Source: Verrucomicrobiota bacterium (GTDB lineage Bacteria > Verrucomicrobiota > Verrucomicrobiia > Verrucomicrobiales > DEV007). Taken from it: 64,000 nucleotides of DNA. Positions within the stretch are counted from its first letter, which is position 1. The number at the start of each line of letters is the position of its first letter. The stretch is from assembly GCA_003402735.1 (NCBI GenBank), contig QQNE01000001.1, positions 52,206 through 116,205 on the forward strand, given 5' to 3'. The notes beneath the pieces are model-generated. The model made no database searches and was not told the DNA's origin. It was given only the letters and a program-made list of their open reading frames with translations. Of this stretch, positions 52,202-60,443 are shown piece by piece. Made by a program: the position numbers and the translations under genes.

Positions 52202-53199
52202 CCAGGCCCGGCCCAGCCGGCGGCCTTGAGCACTTCAGCCACGGAAACCGGGGTGCCGCCGCGGCGTTTGCTCTCGTCGGCGGCCTCCATGAACCCGTAA
52301 ATCTCCAACGTAGTCTCGGCGCTGACCGGAGGTTTGCCGGTTTGGAAGAAGCGGATCACCTCGACGAGCATCGGGGTGTAATCCCCGCCACCGGTCTGCT
52401 CCACGATCTTCTCGGTCCCGAACTTGACGACTTTGTAAGCCGTCTTCTGATTGCGCAGACCGTAGAGGACTCCGGTCCGGCCGCCGCTCCAGACGCCCGT
52501 GACGACATCGGTGTCCGCAGTGTGCGTGCGGGATACCGTCTCACAACCGCTGCCGAGCACGGTGAACAGCGCCTCGGTCGGATGAATGCCATACCAGAAA
52601 AGATCGGGGTGAGTCGGCTGGATCGAGGCCGGGCCGTAGGAGATCGCGCCGCGCACTTCGCCGGCGGGAGCTTGGGCCACCTCGACCACCCCGGGATAGA
52701 AGCGAAGAGAAGAGGCGCTCCAGCAAGGCACCCCGGTCCGGCTCGACAGCTTGTAAACCTCGACCGCGTCCTTCAGCGTGCCCGCCACCGGTTTGTCGAT
52801 GAACACCGGTTTTCCTGCGGCAAAAACGGGCCGAACCTGCTCCAAATGGGGTCGGCCATCCACGCTCTCCAGGAGAACTGCATCCACCTGCTTGCACAAC
52901 TCCTCGATGGTATCGTAGAGCTTCACTCCGTATTTCTCCACCAGCGTCTTGGTGAATCCCTCGACACGATTGGCGCTCTCCGGAATGTCCGGGCTGCCGC
53001 CCCGAAACGCGGCCACGACGCGGCCACCCGGAACGTGATTTTTGCCGGCGGGATCGTTGAGGCGCTCGGTGAAGGCGAGGACGTGGGAGGTATCCAGCCC
53101 GATCATTCCGATCCGGACCGGTTTGGGTTCCTGTGCATGGAGGGGCATGACGAGAAGACTGGCGGCGAGAACGCCCGGGATCAAGAGATGGCTGCTCAT
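52192..53199 (-). CDS. Secreted Gfo/Idh/MocA-family oxidoreductase
   Basis: The 335-residue protein has a Sec signal (LLIPGVLAASLLVMPLHAQ), then VRIGMIGLDTSHVLAF in place of the usual GxGxxG. A FIDKPVAGTLKD segment carries the family Lys and the remainder is a beta-rich substrate domain. Periplasmic oxidation of sugars or a 3-keto-sugar step would fit the DUF1080 gene that converges with it (inference). A candidate structured RNA with a terminator lies about 100-190 bases upstream on the same strand (53302-53390). Confidence 0.85.
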   Translation of the reverse strand: MSSHLLIPGVLAASLLVMPLHAQEPKPVRIGMIGLDTSHVLAFTERLNDPAGKNHVPGGRVVAAFRGGSPDIPESANRVEGFTKTLVEKYGVKLYDTIEELCKQVDAVLLESVDGRPHLEQVRPVFAAGKPVFIDKPVAGTLKDAVEVYKLSSRTGVPCWSASSLRFYPGVVEVAQAPAGEVRGAISYGPASIQPTHPDLFWYGIHPTEALFTVLGSGCETVSRTHTADTDVVTGVWSGGRTGVLYGLRNQKTAYKVVKFGTEKIVEQTGGGDYTPMLVEVIRFFQTGKPPVSAETTLEIYGFMEAADESKRRGGTPVSVAEVLKAAGWAGPGQP

Positions 53200-53301
53200 G
53201 GCGTCACCCTATGCGTTCGGTGCCAAGCAGCGCAAGAACGGAGCAAAAAAGCCGTTTCGCCAAAAGAAAACCAGATCTTCCGCCGTCCAATGAGGTAGAT
53301 G

Positions 53302-53334
53302 AAAAAGGCACCCATCTCCTCATCCATGTGCCTT
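53302..53334 (-). terminator. Rho-independent terminator-like hairpin, minus strand
   Basis: AAGGCAC / GTGCCTT hairpin with a 16-base loop followed by a T run, on the minus strand. It lies about 105 bases upstream of the Gfo/Idh/MocA start, so it ends a separate transcript or attenuates that gene. Confidence 0.5.
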
Positions 53335-53390
53335 CTGCCCGGGCACCGGAAACCGGAGCGGAACCGCCCTCACGGCCACCGTTCCGCTCC
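53302..53390 (-). ncRNA. Candidate small RNA or leader RNA with terminator
   Basis: Read on the minus strand there is first a perfect 10-bp hairpin, GGAGCGGAAC (53390-53381) paired with GTTCCGCTCC (53364-53355), with a 16-base loop. Then comes a 7-bp hairpin, AAGGCAC (53334-53328) paired with GTGCCTT (53311-53305), immediately followed by TTT. This is the layout of a small RNA with a rho-independent terminator. It could also be an attenuator leader of the Gfo/Idh/MocA gene 100 bases on. Confidence 0.3.
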
Positions 53391-53652
53391 TCACAAGCTC
53401 CGCTTCGGCACCGCCAGAAACGGCTGCCTCAGCCCACGGAATCATCGACAGAACGCGCCGCCCGACCGACCCATGACAGCGGGACCGTAGCCCCGTCCCG
53501 AAACTGATTTTCCCCACAAGTGCGCGCTCGTCGGCGATTGGACGCAAGCCATGGCCGACGGGCGCGCCGAAGCGTTCCTGAGAATTTCTGTTTCACCCTT
53601 TTGAACAATCGGGATAAGCTGTTTCAGTCGATCAAACCCCCCGACGACACTC

Positions 53653-54360
53653 TTGAGCGAAATACCAGAAGAACCAGCCGCGGATGTGGGCGTGCCTGAG
53701 ATCCCCGTCGAAGAGGAGGCGACGACTCGTTCCTCATCGACCTTCAACTATCCGGCGACCCGCAAGACGCTGATCCAACGGTTGAAAGACTGGGGGGATC
53801 AGGCGAGTTGGGACGAGTTTTTCCGGATCTATTCCGGTTTCGTGTTCAAAGTGGCCTGTAAGGCGGGGCTGAGCGAGACGGAAGCCAACGAGGTGGTGCA
53901 GGAGACCTTCATCCGCGTGGCCAAGAACATGCGGAAAAACAATTTCACGCGGGACGGCGGCTCGTTCAAGGCTTGGCTCATGAATCAGACGCGGTGGCGG
54001 ATCGCCGACCAATTCCGCACCCGGAAGCAGCAGGATGCCCACAAAGGCCGACCTCCGGATGCCTTCGACGACCGCCGCACCGCCACCATGGACACGATTC
54101 CCGATGATTCGAATCACGGATTCGACTCGATCTGGGAACGGGAATGGAAGTCGAACCTCACCCAAATGGCCCTGAGCCGGGTCAAGGCCAAGGTCTCCCC
54201 GCAGCAGTATCAAATCTTCTACTGTTACGTGGTCAAAGGGTGGGAAGTGGATGAGGTCCGCCGGGAACTCGGGGTCAGTTCTGCCCAGGTCTATCTGGCC
54301 AAGCACCGGGTCGGCCGGGTCATGCGAAAAGAATTGGAATACCTGAGCGCCGAGGAGTAG
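53653..54360 (+). CDS. RNA polymerase sigma factor, sigma-70 family (ECF-like)
   Basis: The 235-residue protein has sigma region 2 (about 40-115: TRKTLIQRLKDWGDQASWDEF, ETEANEVVQETFIRVAKNM) and region 4 (about 170-230: QQYQIFYCYVVKGWEVDEVRRELGVSSAQVYLAKHRV). A Glu/Pro-rich N terminus of ~30 residues precedes region 2. No anti-sigma gene is adjacent. A thioredoxin-like gene follows 11 bases after the stop. The start is TTG 53653 or a GTG near 53683; no ATG is suitable. Promoter targets cannot be read from the sequence. Confidence 0.88.
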   Translation: MSEIPEEPAADVGVPEIPVEEEATTRSSSTFNYPATRKTLIQRLKDWGDQASWDEFFRIYSGFVFKVACKAGLSETEANEVVQETFIRVAKNMRKNNFTRDGGSFKAWLMNQTRWRIADQFRTRKQQDAHKGRPPDAFDDRRTATMDTIPDDSNHGFDSIWEREWKSNLTQMALSRVKAKVSPQQYQIFYCYVVKGWEVDEVRRELGVSSAQVYLAKHRVGRVMRKELEYLSAEE

Positions 54361-54371
54361 GTCTTCGGACC

Positions 54372-55337
54372 ATGTCCGCGCGCTCTTCCCGTCTCGGGAG
54401 CTTGGTTGCCCTGCTCGCCCTTTCGCCAGCCCTCTCTGCCCCGGCCCGCGAAGGCTGGCACCCCTCCTTCGCCGATGCCCAGGCCGCCTCCGCCCGTTCC
54501 GGCAAAGGCATCTTTCTCTGCTTCACCGGCAAGGAATGGTCCGCCGTATGCCGCCAGTTCGAGCAACATTTCTTGGCGGATCCCGGGTTCACCGAGATGC
54601 TCAAGAAAGACTTCGAGCCGGTCCAACTCGATGTCTCGGCGTTCCGGGACATGACTGGCAAAGAAGAAGATCCGATGCCCGAGGAGGCTCGGCTCAAGCT
54701 CGAGTTCGAAGTGACCACCTTTCCCGTGGTGTTCCTGATCGGACGCGACGGCAGACCCTACGCCGTGACCGGGTTTCGCCCCGGCGGCATCGATTCCTAT
54801 GCCAAACACCTCGAAAAACTGCGGGAAAGCCATGCCCAACAAGAGGCCCTGCTGGCCCGGGCGCGCCAATCCAGCGGTCCACGGCGGGCGGAACTCATCG
54901 CCCAAGCGCTCCCGGACATCGGCGCTTTCCGCATGGCCCAGTTCTACGGAGATTTGATGCGCGAAGTCGTGAAGCTGGACCCGGAGAACACCACCGGGTT
55001 CGCCCGGGACTTCGAGATCAAGCTCGGGGATCATGAATACGTCAAGGCCATGCGCGAAATGGACCGCGACCTCCGTTGGTCGGACATGCTTGCGCTGACC
55101 GATGCCTACATCGAAAAATACAAGCTGACAGGCTCCGAACTGCAGGCGGCGCTGATGAACCGATTCGACATCCTGCGCCGGCAACAGAACTTCCCGGAGA
55201 TGGTGCTGACGCTTGACGAGGTCTACCGGATCAATCCCTACAATCCCCACGGACGCCAGGCACAGCAATTTTTGGCGAAAATGGCGCAGCAAATTGAAGA
55301 GCAAAGCCTGCTTGAGTCTTTGCAGAATCAAGAGTAA
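54372..55337 (+). CDS. Secreted thioredoxin-fold protein with only one active-site Cys
   Basis: The 321-residue protein has a signal peptide (LGSLVALLALSPALSAPA) and a Thioredoxin_7-like domain (about 30-160). The active site reads W56-S-A-V-C60 where the family has W-C-x-x-C, so the first Cys is Ser57 and Cys60 remains. A cis-Pro region (TFPVVFLIG) is intact. A helical C-terminal half (about 165-321, RRQQNFPEMVLTLDEV) may be TPR-like. Classical disulfide reductase activity is unlikely; a binding or monothiol role is more likely (inference). It is 11 bases after the sigma factor gene. Confidence 0.8.
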   Translation: MSARSSRLGSLVALLALSPALSAPAREGWHPSFADAQAASARSGKGIFLCFTGKEWSAVCRQFEQHFLADPGFTEMLKKDFEPVQLDVSAFRDMTGKEEDPMPEEARLKLEFEVTTFPVVFLIGRDGRPYAVTGFRPGGIDSYAKHLEKLRESHAQQEALLARARQSSGPRRAELIAQALPDIGAFRMAQFYGDLMREVVKLDPENTTGFARDFEIKLGDHEYVKAMREMDRDLRWSDMLALTDAYIEKYKLTGSELQAALMNRFDILRRQQNFPEMVLTLDEVYRINPYNPHGRQAQQFLAKMAQQIEEQSLLESLQNQE

Positions 55338-55398
55338 CTTTCAATAAAGCCGAAACAATTGATCCCCGGCTTGCCGCACCGTTCCCGGAGTCTTGGAT

Positions 55399-55875
55399 AT
55401 GCAATCGTCCCCCGCCAGAGCCTTCCGCCTCTCCCTGATTCTGCTGACACCTCTCCTCCTTTGCCGGTGCAGCAGTTTCGGACCGTCCGTGGCGGTCGAA
55501 GGCGAACTCGCCTCTCCGGAATCTTCCCTTCCCCGCTCCGAATATCCGTTCGATGAATCCGGGCGGTATCGCGAAGACTGGGTCAGTCCTCCCTCCAAAA
55601 AACGTTCCGCCTCCCGGACCCGGAACGCGACCTCCTCCGTGAGTCCAAAGCCGACGGTGACCCCGGCCTCATCTCCAGCGGCCGCGCCATCCCCGGCGAT
55701 TCTGGTCTCCAATTCGGCGCCAAGAGTCGACAGAAGTGGCTCCCACCAAGTGAGAAACGGGGACACCCTGTGGTCCATCAGCCGGCGCTACGGAGTGAAC
55801 GTGGCGGATTTGAAGGCTGCAAACGGGATGCGGGGGGACACGATCCATCCCGGGGAGATTCTCCGGCTTCCGTGA
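55399..55875 (+). CDS. LysM-domain lipoprotein
   Basis: The 158-residue protein has a signal segment (FRLSLILLTPLLLCRC) with a lipobox-like LLCRC. A Ser/Pro/Ala-rich region (about 30-110) and a C-terminal LysM domain (about 112-158, VRNGDTLWSISRRYGVNVADL) follow. It should be a wall-binding lipoprotein. It resembles the LysM lipoprotein at 338-730. The start ATG 55399 is preferred over TTG 55393. It is the third gene after the sigma factor and may be co-transcribed with the thioredoxin-fold gene. Confidence 0.82.
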   Translation: MQSSPARAFRLSLILLTPLLLCRCSSFGPSVAVEGELASPESSLPRSEYPFDESGRYREDWVSPPSKKRSASRTRNATSSVSPKPTVTPASSPAAAPSPAILVSNSAPRVDRSGSHQVRNGDTLWSISRRYGVNVADLKAANGMRGDTIHPGEILRLP

Positions 55876-55916
55876 CCCATGCTTGGGGACCAAACAGGCG
55901 CCCAAAGGAGGGACCC

Positions 55917-55954
55917 AAAAAAACCCGCTGTCCGTCAGGGACGAACGGCGGGTT
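55917..55954 (-). terminator. Rho-independent terminator of the HU gene
   Basis: On the minus strand AACCCGC pairs with GCGGGTT around a 24-base interior that can form a second small stem, followed by seven T (bases 55917-55923 as A on the plus strand). It lies about 40 bases after the HU stop codon and may also serve the opposite LysM gene. Confidence 0.8.
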
Positions 55955-55994
55955 GAAGGTGTGAATGCAACCTGAAACGAGGTCAGGCACCGCT

Positions 55995-56327
55995 TCAGAT
56001 CATATCCTTGAGCCCCTTGAGCGGGCGGACACGAACGACGCGCATCTTGGGTTTGGCCGAAATTTCCATCGGCTCACCGGTGCGGGGATTGACGCCCATC
56101 CGCTTCTTGGTGGCGGGCTTGACCTTGACCTCGATCTTGAGCAGGCCGGGCAGGGTGAAAACGCCCGGTCCCTTCTTGCCGACATTCTTGCCGATGAGGT
56201 TGCCGAGTTCACCGAGAACGGCGCTGATGTCCGTCTTGGTCATCTGGGTAGCTTCCGCGAGCGCCGTGACGATCTCCGCCTTGGTCATCTCCTTCTTCGC
56301 TTCCTTCTTTTCCGTAGCTGCAGCCAT
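55995..56327 (-). CDS. HU-family DNA-binding protein with Lys/Ala N-terminal extension
   Basis: The 110-residue protein is a HU/IHF-type histone-like protein. It has the beta-arm segment ATKKRMGVNPRTGEPMEISA with the Pro that intercalates DNA, and VTALAEATQMTKTDISAVL in the dimer helices. A 13-residue Lys/Ala/Glu extension (AATEKKEAKKEMT) precedes the core, so it is longer than the ~90-residue HU. It could be a target of modification by the SET enzyme in this window (speculation). A GACCGGATTCCCCGGTC inverted repeat lies in the leader. A terminator follows the gene. Confidence 0.9.
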   Translation of the reverse strand: MAAATEKKEAKKEMTKAEIVTALAEATQMTKTDISAVLGELGNLIGKNVGKKGPGVFTLPGLLKIEVKVKPATKKRMGVNPRTGEPMEISAKPKMRVVRVRPLKGLKDMI

Positions 56328-56609
56328 GGTATTACTTGGGTATTGGATTCAAGAGTGTGCCGACCGGGGAATCCGGTCCGCAACTTAGACCAAATACATG
56401 CAGTCGCGACTGATTGGCAATGCGATCTTTGAAAAATTTCATGCGCTTGTTAGAACTCGAGTCGCTCTGAGGATGCGCCGAACGGGTTCCTCTCAATCGT
56501 CTCCCTAGGCCATCCGCTAGGAAAACCCGGAAAGGCAAGCCGTCGCGGACTCATCTTCCAGCCAACTTCATTTGCTTTCACGCTGAAATCGCGGACCATT
56601 CCCCTTCCC

Positions 56610-58364
56610 ATGGAGGCCAGTCCCAATCCGTTTTCCGAACTCGGCCTTTCGCCGCAAATTCTCGCCGCCGTCAACGCGCTCGGCTTCCGCACCCCGTCCG
56701 CCATTCAGGCGGCCGCCATCCCGCTCGTCTTGGAGGGGCTGGATCTCGTCGGACTCTCCCAGACCGGCTCCGGGAAAACCGCCGCCTTCAGCTTGCCCGC
56801 CCTCCAGAAAATCCGCCTCTCGGAATACAGCACCCAGGCCCTGATCCTCTGCCCCACCAGGGAACTCTCCATCCAGGTCTGTGAACAGATCCTGCTCCTC
56901 GGCGCCAATCAGGGCGGGCTCAGCGTGGTCCCGATCTACGGAGGCGCCCCCTTGGATCGCCAGTCCCGCCTCCTCCAAAAGGGCGCCCACATCGTCACCG
57001 CCACCCCGGGCCGCCTCCTCGACCACGTCCGCCGTGGCAGCATCGATCTTTCCAATGTGCGCATGGTCATCCTCGACGAGGCCGATCGCATGCTCGACAT
57101 GGGCTTCCGCGACGAAGTCGAGGCCGTGCTCGGCGCCTTGCCAGAGGAACGTCAGACCCTCTTCTTCTCGGCCACGATGAGCCCCGGCGTGGATGCCCTG
57201 ATCCGCCGCTTCGGCCGTTCCCCCAAGACCATCAAAATCCAGCAGGATGCCGCCACCGTTCAGGGGGTCGACCAACGCTCCTACGTCATGCGCGAGTCCT
57301 CCAAGGTCGAGGTGCTTTGCCGCATCCTGGAAATCGATTCCCCCCGCCTCGCCCTCGTCTTTTGCAACACTAAGCGGACCGCGGATGACTGCACCGAAAG
57401 TCTCCTGGCCCGCGGCTATCAGGTGGATCGTCTCCATGGCGACATCTCGCAGATCCAGCGGGAACGCACCCTCAACCGCTTCCGCGAGGGCGTCATCGAT
57501 GTCCTCGTGGCCACCGACGTCGCCGCGCGCGGAATCGATATCGACGAGGTCGACGCCGTCTTCAATTTCGATATCCCTTTCGAACCGGAAGATTACGTCC
57601 ATCGCATCGGACGCACCGCCCGAGCCGGTCGCACCGGAAAAGCCCACACGTTCGTGGCCGGCCGGGGATTCGGCAAGATCCGGCAGATCGAACAATACAC
57701 CGGCTGCCGCATCGTCGAAACACCGCTGCCAGGGCGGGAAGCGGTCGAGGCGAAACGGATGGATTTGATCCGCGACGCCGTGCGCGAAAACTTGGCGCTG
57801 CCGGACCAGCCGACCTATCAAGCCCACCTGGAGAGCCTCGTCTCGGAAGGGCACTCCCTCGAAGAAATCGCCAACGCCCTCTTCGGGTTGGTCCGGGTCG
57901 CCGCCTGCCGGGAAACCCAGGAGATCCCCGAAGATCGCTCTCGGAAGTCCGAGCGCCCGACCCGCTCCGGAGCCGAACCGTCGCCCAAAGAGGAATCCCG
58001 GACCGAACGCACCCCGCGCGAGGTGCACCCACCGCGTCCCGAAAAGAGCGGAGCCTTCACCGAACTCTTCCTCAACATCGGCCGGGCCTCCGGTGCCCAA
58101 CCTGGAGACATCGCCGGCATGATCTACAGCGAAGCCCAACTCCCCAAAGGAACCCTCGGACGCATCCAACTCCTGCACAAACACAGCCTGGTGGACGTGA
58201 AGACCGAGTTCGCCCAAAAGGTCATCGATTCCACCCGCGAAGCCACCCTCAAGGGCATCCGGGTGCGGCTGGACTACCCCAGATTCCAGGAAGCGCCGCG
58301 CCCGAAACCTCGGGGCCAGCAACGCCCAAGAGAGAGCCGGGGCTCCCGCAAACACCGGGACTGA
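56610..58364 (+). CDS. DEAD-box RNA helicase with DbpA-type RNA-binding domain
   Basis: The 584-residue helicase starts with the Q motif (FSELGLSPQILAAVNALGF) and has motif I QTGSGKT (51-57), motif II VILDEADRM, motif III FSATM, and C-terminal RIGRTARAGRTGKA. A DbpA_RNA-bind domain (about 490-565) and Arg/Pro-rich tail follow. The set matches the DeaD/CsdA and DbpA families, which unwind RNA during ribosome assembly and cold growth. The window gives no operon partner; NadD follows after 117 bases on the same strand. Confidence 0.9.
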   Translation: MEASPNPFSELGLSPQILAAVNALGFRTPSAIQAAAIPLVLEGLDLVGLSQTGSGKTAAFSLPALQKIRLSEYSTQALILCPTRELSIQVCEQILLLGANQGGLSVVPIYGGAPLDRQSRLLQKGAHIVTATPGRLLDHVRRGSIDLSNVRMVILDEADRMLDMGFRDEVEAVLGALPEERQTLFFSATMSPGVDALIRRFGRSPKTIKIQQDAATVQGVDQRSYVMRESSKVEVLCRILEIDSPRLALVFCNTKRTADDCTESLLARGYQVDRLHGDISQIQRERTLNRFREGVIDVLVATDVAARGIDIDEVDAVFNFDIPFEPEDYVHRIGRTARAGRTGKAHTFVAGRGFGKIRQIEQYTGCRIVETPLPGREAVEAKRMDLIRDAVRENLALPDQPTYQAHLESLVSEGHSLEEIANALFGLVRVAACRETQEIPEDRSRKSERPTRSGAEPSPKEESRTERTPREVHPPRPEKSGAFTELFLNIGRASGAQPGDIAGMIYSEAQLPKGTLGRIQLLHKHSLVDVKTEFAQKVIDSTREATLKGIRVRLDYPRFQEAPRPKPRGQQRPRESRGSRKHRD

Positions 58365-58481
58365 AATTTCCCCAAGGAACCGCTAGGTTTTCATCGATTC
58401 CTTTTCCCGGTCTACCCTTTGGGCCTTGACTCCGGTGCAACTGCTCCCGCATGGTAAGGCGTCCCTGCGACGTTTCCCGGA

Positions 58482-59048
58482 ATGAACATCGGTCTGTTCG
58501 GCGGCACCTTCGATCCCATTCATCTGGGACACATCACCATCGCCGCGGCCGCGCGCGAAGCGGTGCCCCTCGATGAAGTCCACTTCATCCCCTGCCGCCG
58601 CAGCCCCGCCAAGACCAAACCCACCGTGGCGGGAAGCGATGAACGTTGCGAGATGATCGAACTCGCCATCGCCGCCCTGCCCTGGGCCAAGCTCAGCCGG
58701 ATCGAACTGCAGCGCCCCCTTCACCAACCCGGCTATTCATGGCAAACCGTGGCGGCGTATCGCCATTCCCGGCCCGGCGACCAACTCTTCTGGATTCTCG
58801 GTGACGATCAATGGAACGTGATCGACTCCTGGGCGCGGCCTGAATACCTGGCCCGGGCCGTCACCTTCGTGGTCTTTCCCAGGCACGGCCGCCCGCTGCC
58901 CAGACCAGGGTTCCGCATGATCCCGATTGAGGTCAGTCATCCGGCCAGCGCCACCGCAATCCGGGAACAGGGCGCCACGGAGTTCCTCAATCCGAACGTC
59001 AGGGCCTATGCCGAGGCTCACGGTCTCTACACCCGGAAAGCGCACTGA
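58482..59048 (+). CDS. nadD: Nicotinate-nucleotide adenylyltransferase
   Basis: The 188-residue nucleotidyltransferase has the N-terminal GLFGGTFDPIHLGHI with the HxGH-type ATP site. WILGDDQWNVIDSW, SATAIRE and NPNVRAYAEAHGLY complete the family pattern. It makes nicotinate adenine dinucleotide in NAD synthesis. The length is near that of E. coli NadD. It converges with the DUF502 gene 12 bases away. Confidence 0.9.
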   Translation: MNIGLFGGTFDPIHLGHITIAAAAREAVPLDEVHFIPCRRSPAKTKPTVAGSDERCEMIELAIAALPWAKLSRIELQRPLHQPGYSWQTVAAYRHSRPGDQLFWILGDDQWNVIDSWARPEYLARAVTFVVFPRHGRPLPRPGFRMIPIEVSHPASATAIREQGATEFLNPNVRAYAEAHGLYTRKAH

Positions 59049-59060
59049 GATCTCTTCTCT

Positions 59061-59756
59061 TCATGCGGTGGGCGCGGCTGGCGGAACCCCCACCGCCACG
59101 AAAGACTTTTCGTAATGAAGCGTTTCCGGAGCGATGGCCCCACCGGAAACGACCATGCTCATGGCGTCATCCACGCTCAAGTTGGTGAACGTGATTTTGT
59201 CGACAGGCACAATCTCGAGAAATCCATTGGTCGGGTTCGGCGTGGTGGGCACATAGACTGCGGCAAGGCGTCGGCCGGTGGTGGCATCGGTGAACATGCG
59301 GGTGATCAGACCCACCGTTTTCATTTCGGGACTGGGAAAATCAATGAGAACGACGCGCTGGGTCTCGGCGTCCGGATCTTGCCGCATCATCGTGACCAGT
59401 TTTTTGACGGCGCCATAGACGGTCTTCACCAGGGGGATGCGGTGCAGGATGGCCTCGAACAACTCGATGATCTTCCGCCCGAGAAAGTTCGTCGTCATCA
59501 CGCCCAGGCCATAGATCCCGAGAAGCACCAGGACGACGGACAACACATCCGTGAACCATTGCGAGGCCAGGAACCCGGCGTCGAAGTCCGTCCACCGTCC
59601 CAAAATGCGTCTGAGCTGCAGGATTGGACCACGGCCAATCCCGGACAACAACCGGACCAGCCACACAAAGATGAAAAGGGTCACGGCCAACGGGATCGCG
59701 GTGAGCAAGCCCGTCACAAAATAGCGCGCCCGCGGAGGATTGGATTCGGATTCCAC
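59061..59756 (-). CDS. DUF502 family membrane protein
   Basis: The 231-residue protein has two or three membrane helices (YFVTGLLTAIPLAVTLFIFVW and the second at VLSVVLVLLGIYGLGV). The DUF502 region ILHRIPLVKTVYGAVKKLV and FTDATTGRRLAAVYVPTTPNPTNGFLEIVP follows. The family's function is unknown, but it is widespread in diderm bacteria. The start is uncertain: GTG 59756 follows the J-like gene, and TTG 59792 is an alternative. It lies just downstream of the J-like gene and may be co-transcribed. Confidence 0.85.
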   Translation of the reverse strand: MESESNPPRARYFVTGLLTAIPLAVTLFIFVWLVRLLSGIGRGPILQLRRILGRWTDFDAGFLASQWFTDVLSVVLVLLGIYGLGVMTTNFLGRKIIELFEAILHRIPLVKTVYGAVKKLVTMMRQDPDAETQRVVLIDFPSPEMKTVGLITRMFTDATTGRRLAAVYVPTTPNPTNGFLEIVPVDKITFTNLSVDDAMSMVVSGGAIAPETLHYEKSFVAVGVPPAAPTA

Positions 59757-59808
59757 GGGAACGAGTCTTCCGCCAAACCGCTCCTTGTGCAATGCCCGGA
59801 ATCTGATT

Positions 59809-60372
59809 TCACCCGGGGCCCCCGGTGAGCAGCCGCAACAGGCGCGCCTGGACCTCACCCTGCCATTTCTGCAAGATTCGCATCCTACCCAAAACAGATT
59901 CCAAAACATCGGCCTCGCTTCCGCCGAGATCTCGCAAACCGGCCAATTCCAGATCCCACTTCGCCTGAAGCATTCCCAGCACATTCTGGAGGGAAACCTG
60001 CACTTCCGCCTCCTCGGCCGCCAGCAGGGCGCGCCCCAGGGCCGAGACCGTCCGACTGAGCCTTGTCAGCAATCCATCGGCCCGCTGCAACACGGCCCCA
60101 ACTTCCGCGAAGCAGGCCACCAATTCCCCCGAAAGCCCCGTGCCCCCGGATTTGCGGTCCGGCGCGAGGAGCTGAAGCAGATGACGCAACCGCAACACCG
60201 GATCCGACAAGATTTCGTGCGCCCGGTGCAACGCCCGTCCCTCCTCACCGCCACCGGTGGCCGGATCCACGAGCTTGCGGACCTGTTCATGATAACGATC
60301 CCGCAACAAAGCCTCGTCGAGATGAGGGTTTCGGGCCAGATCAAAGAGGGCAAAGCAGTCTGCGGGATCCAT
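59809..60372 (-). CDS. HscB-like J-domain protein lacking the HPD motif
   Basis: The 187-residue protein has an N-terminal region (about 1-70) resembling the HscB/DnaJ J-domain helices: FALFDLARNPHLDEALLRDRYHEQVRKL, then RALHRAHEILSDPVLRLRHLL. The HPD tripeptide that stimulates HSP70 is replaced by V-D-P (residues 35-37). The C-terminal half is coiled, rich in Leu, Glu and Arg. It may bind HSP70 partners without stimulating ATPase, or have lost that role (inference). No HscA gene is seen in the window. Confidence 0.65.
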   Translation of the reverse strand: MDPADCFALFDLARNPHLDEALLRDRYHEQVRKLVDPATGGGEEGRALHRAHEILSDPVLRLRHLLQLLAPDRKSGGTGLSGELVACFAEVGAVLQRADGLLTRLSRTVSALGRALLAAEEAEVQVSLQNVLGMLQAKWDLELAGLRDLGGSEADVLESVLGRMRILQKWQGEVQARLLRLLTGGPG

Positions 60373-60443
60373 GGAATCGGCAACGAAGCAAACTCCGGAG
60401 CGCGGCGGGACAAATCAAGCGCGGAGTCTGCAAAGGAACCAGA

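Larger units (their letters stand above)
53200..53652. other. Gene-poor 453-base region between a Gfo/Idh/MocA gene and the sigma factor gene
   Basis: No convincing gene is seen; the short open frames on either strand lack codon-bias support. It contains two inverted repeats (53305-53334 and 53355-53390), which together look like a small RNA on the minus strand. It also holds the leader of the sigma factor gene on the plus strand. Confidence 0.5.

Noticed and set aside
53211..53507. 98-codon open frame in the gap before the sigma factor gene
   Set aside because: It is rich in Pro, Arg and Ser, has no domain and runs through two hairpins; a non-coding role is more plausible.
56568..58355. 595-codon open frame opposite the DEAD-box helicase gene
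   Set aside because: It is the mirror of a complete helicase with all motifs; composition alone explains the length.
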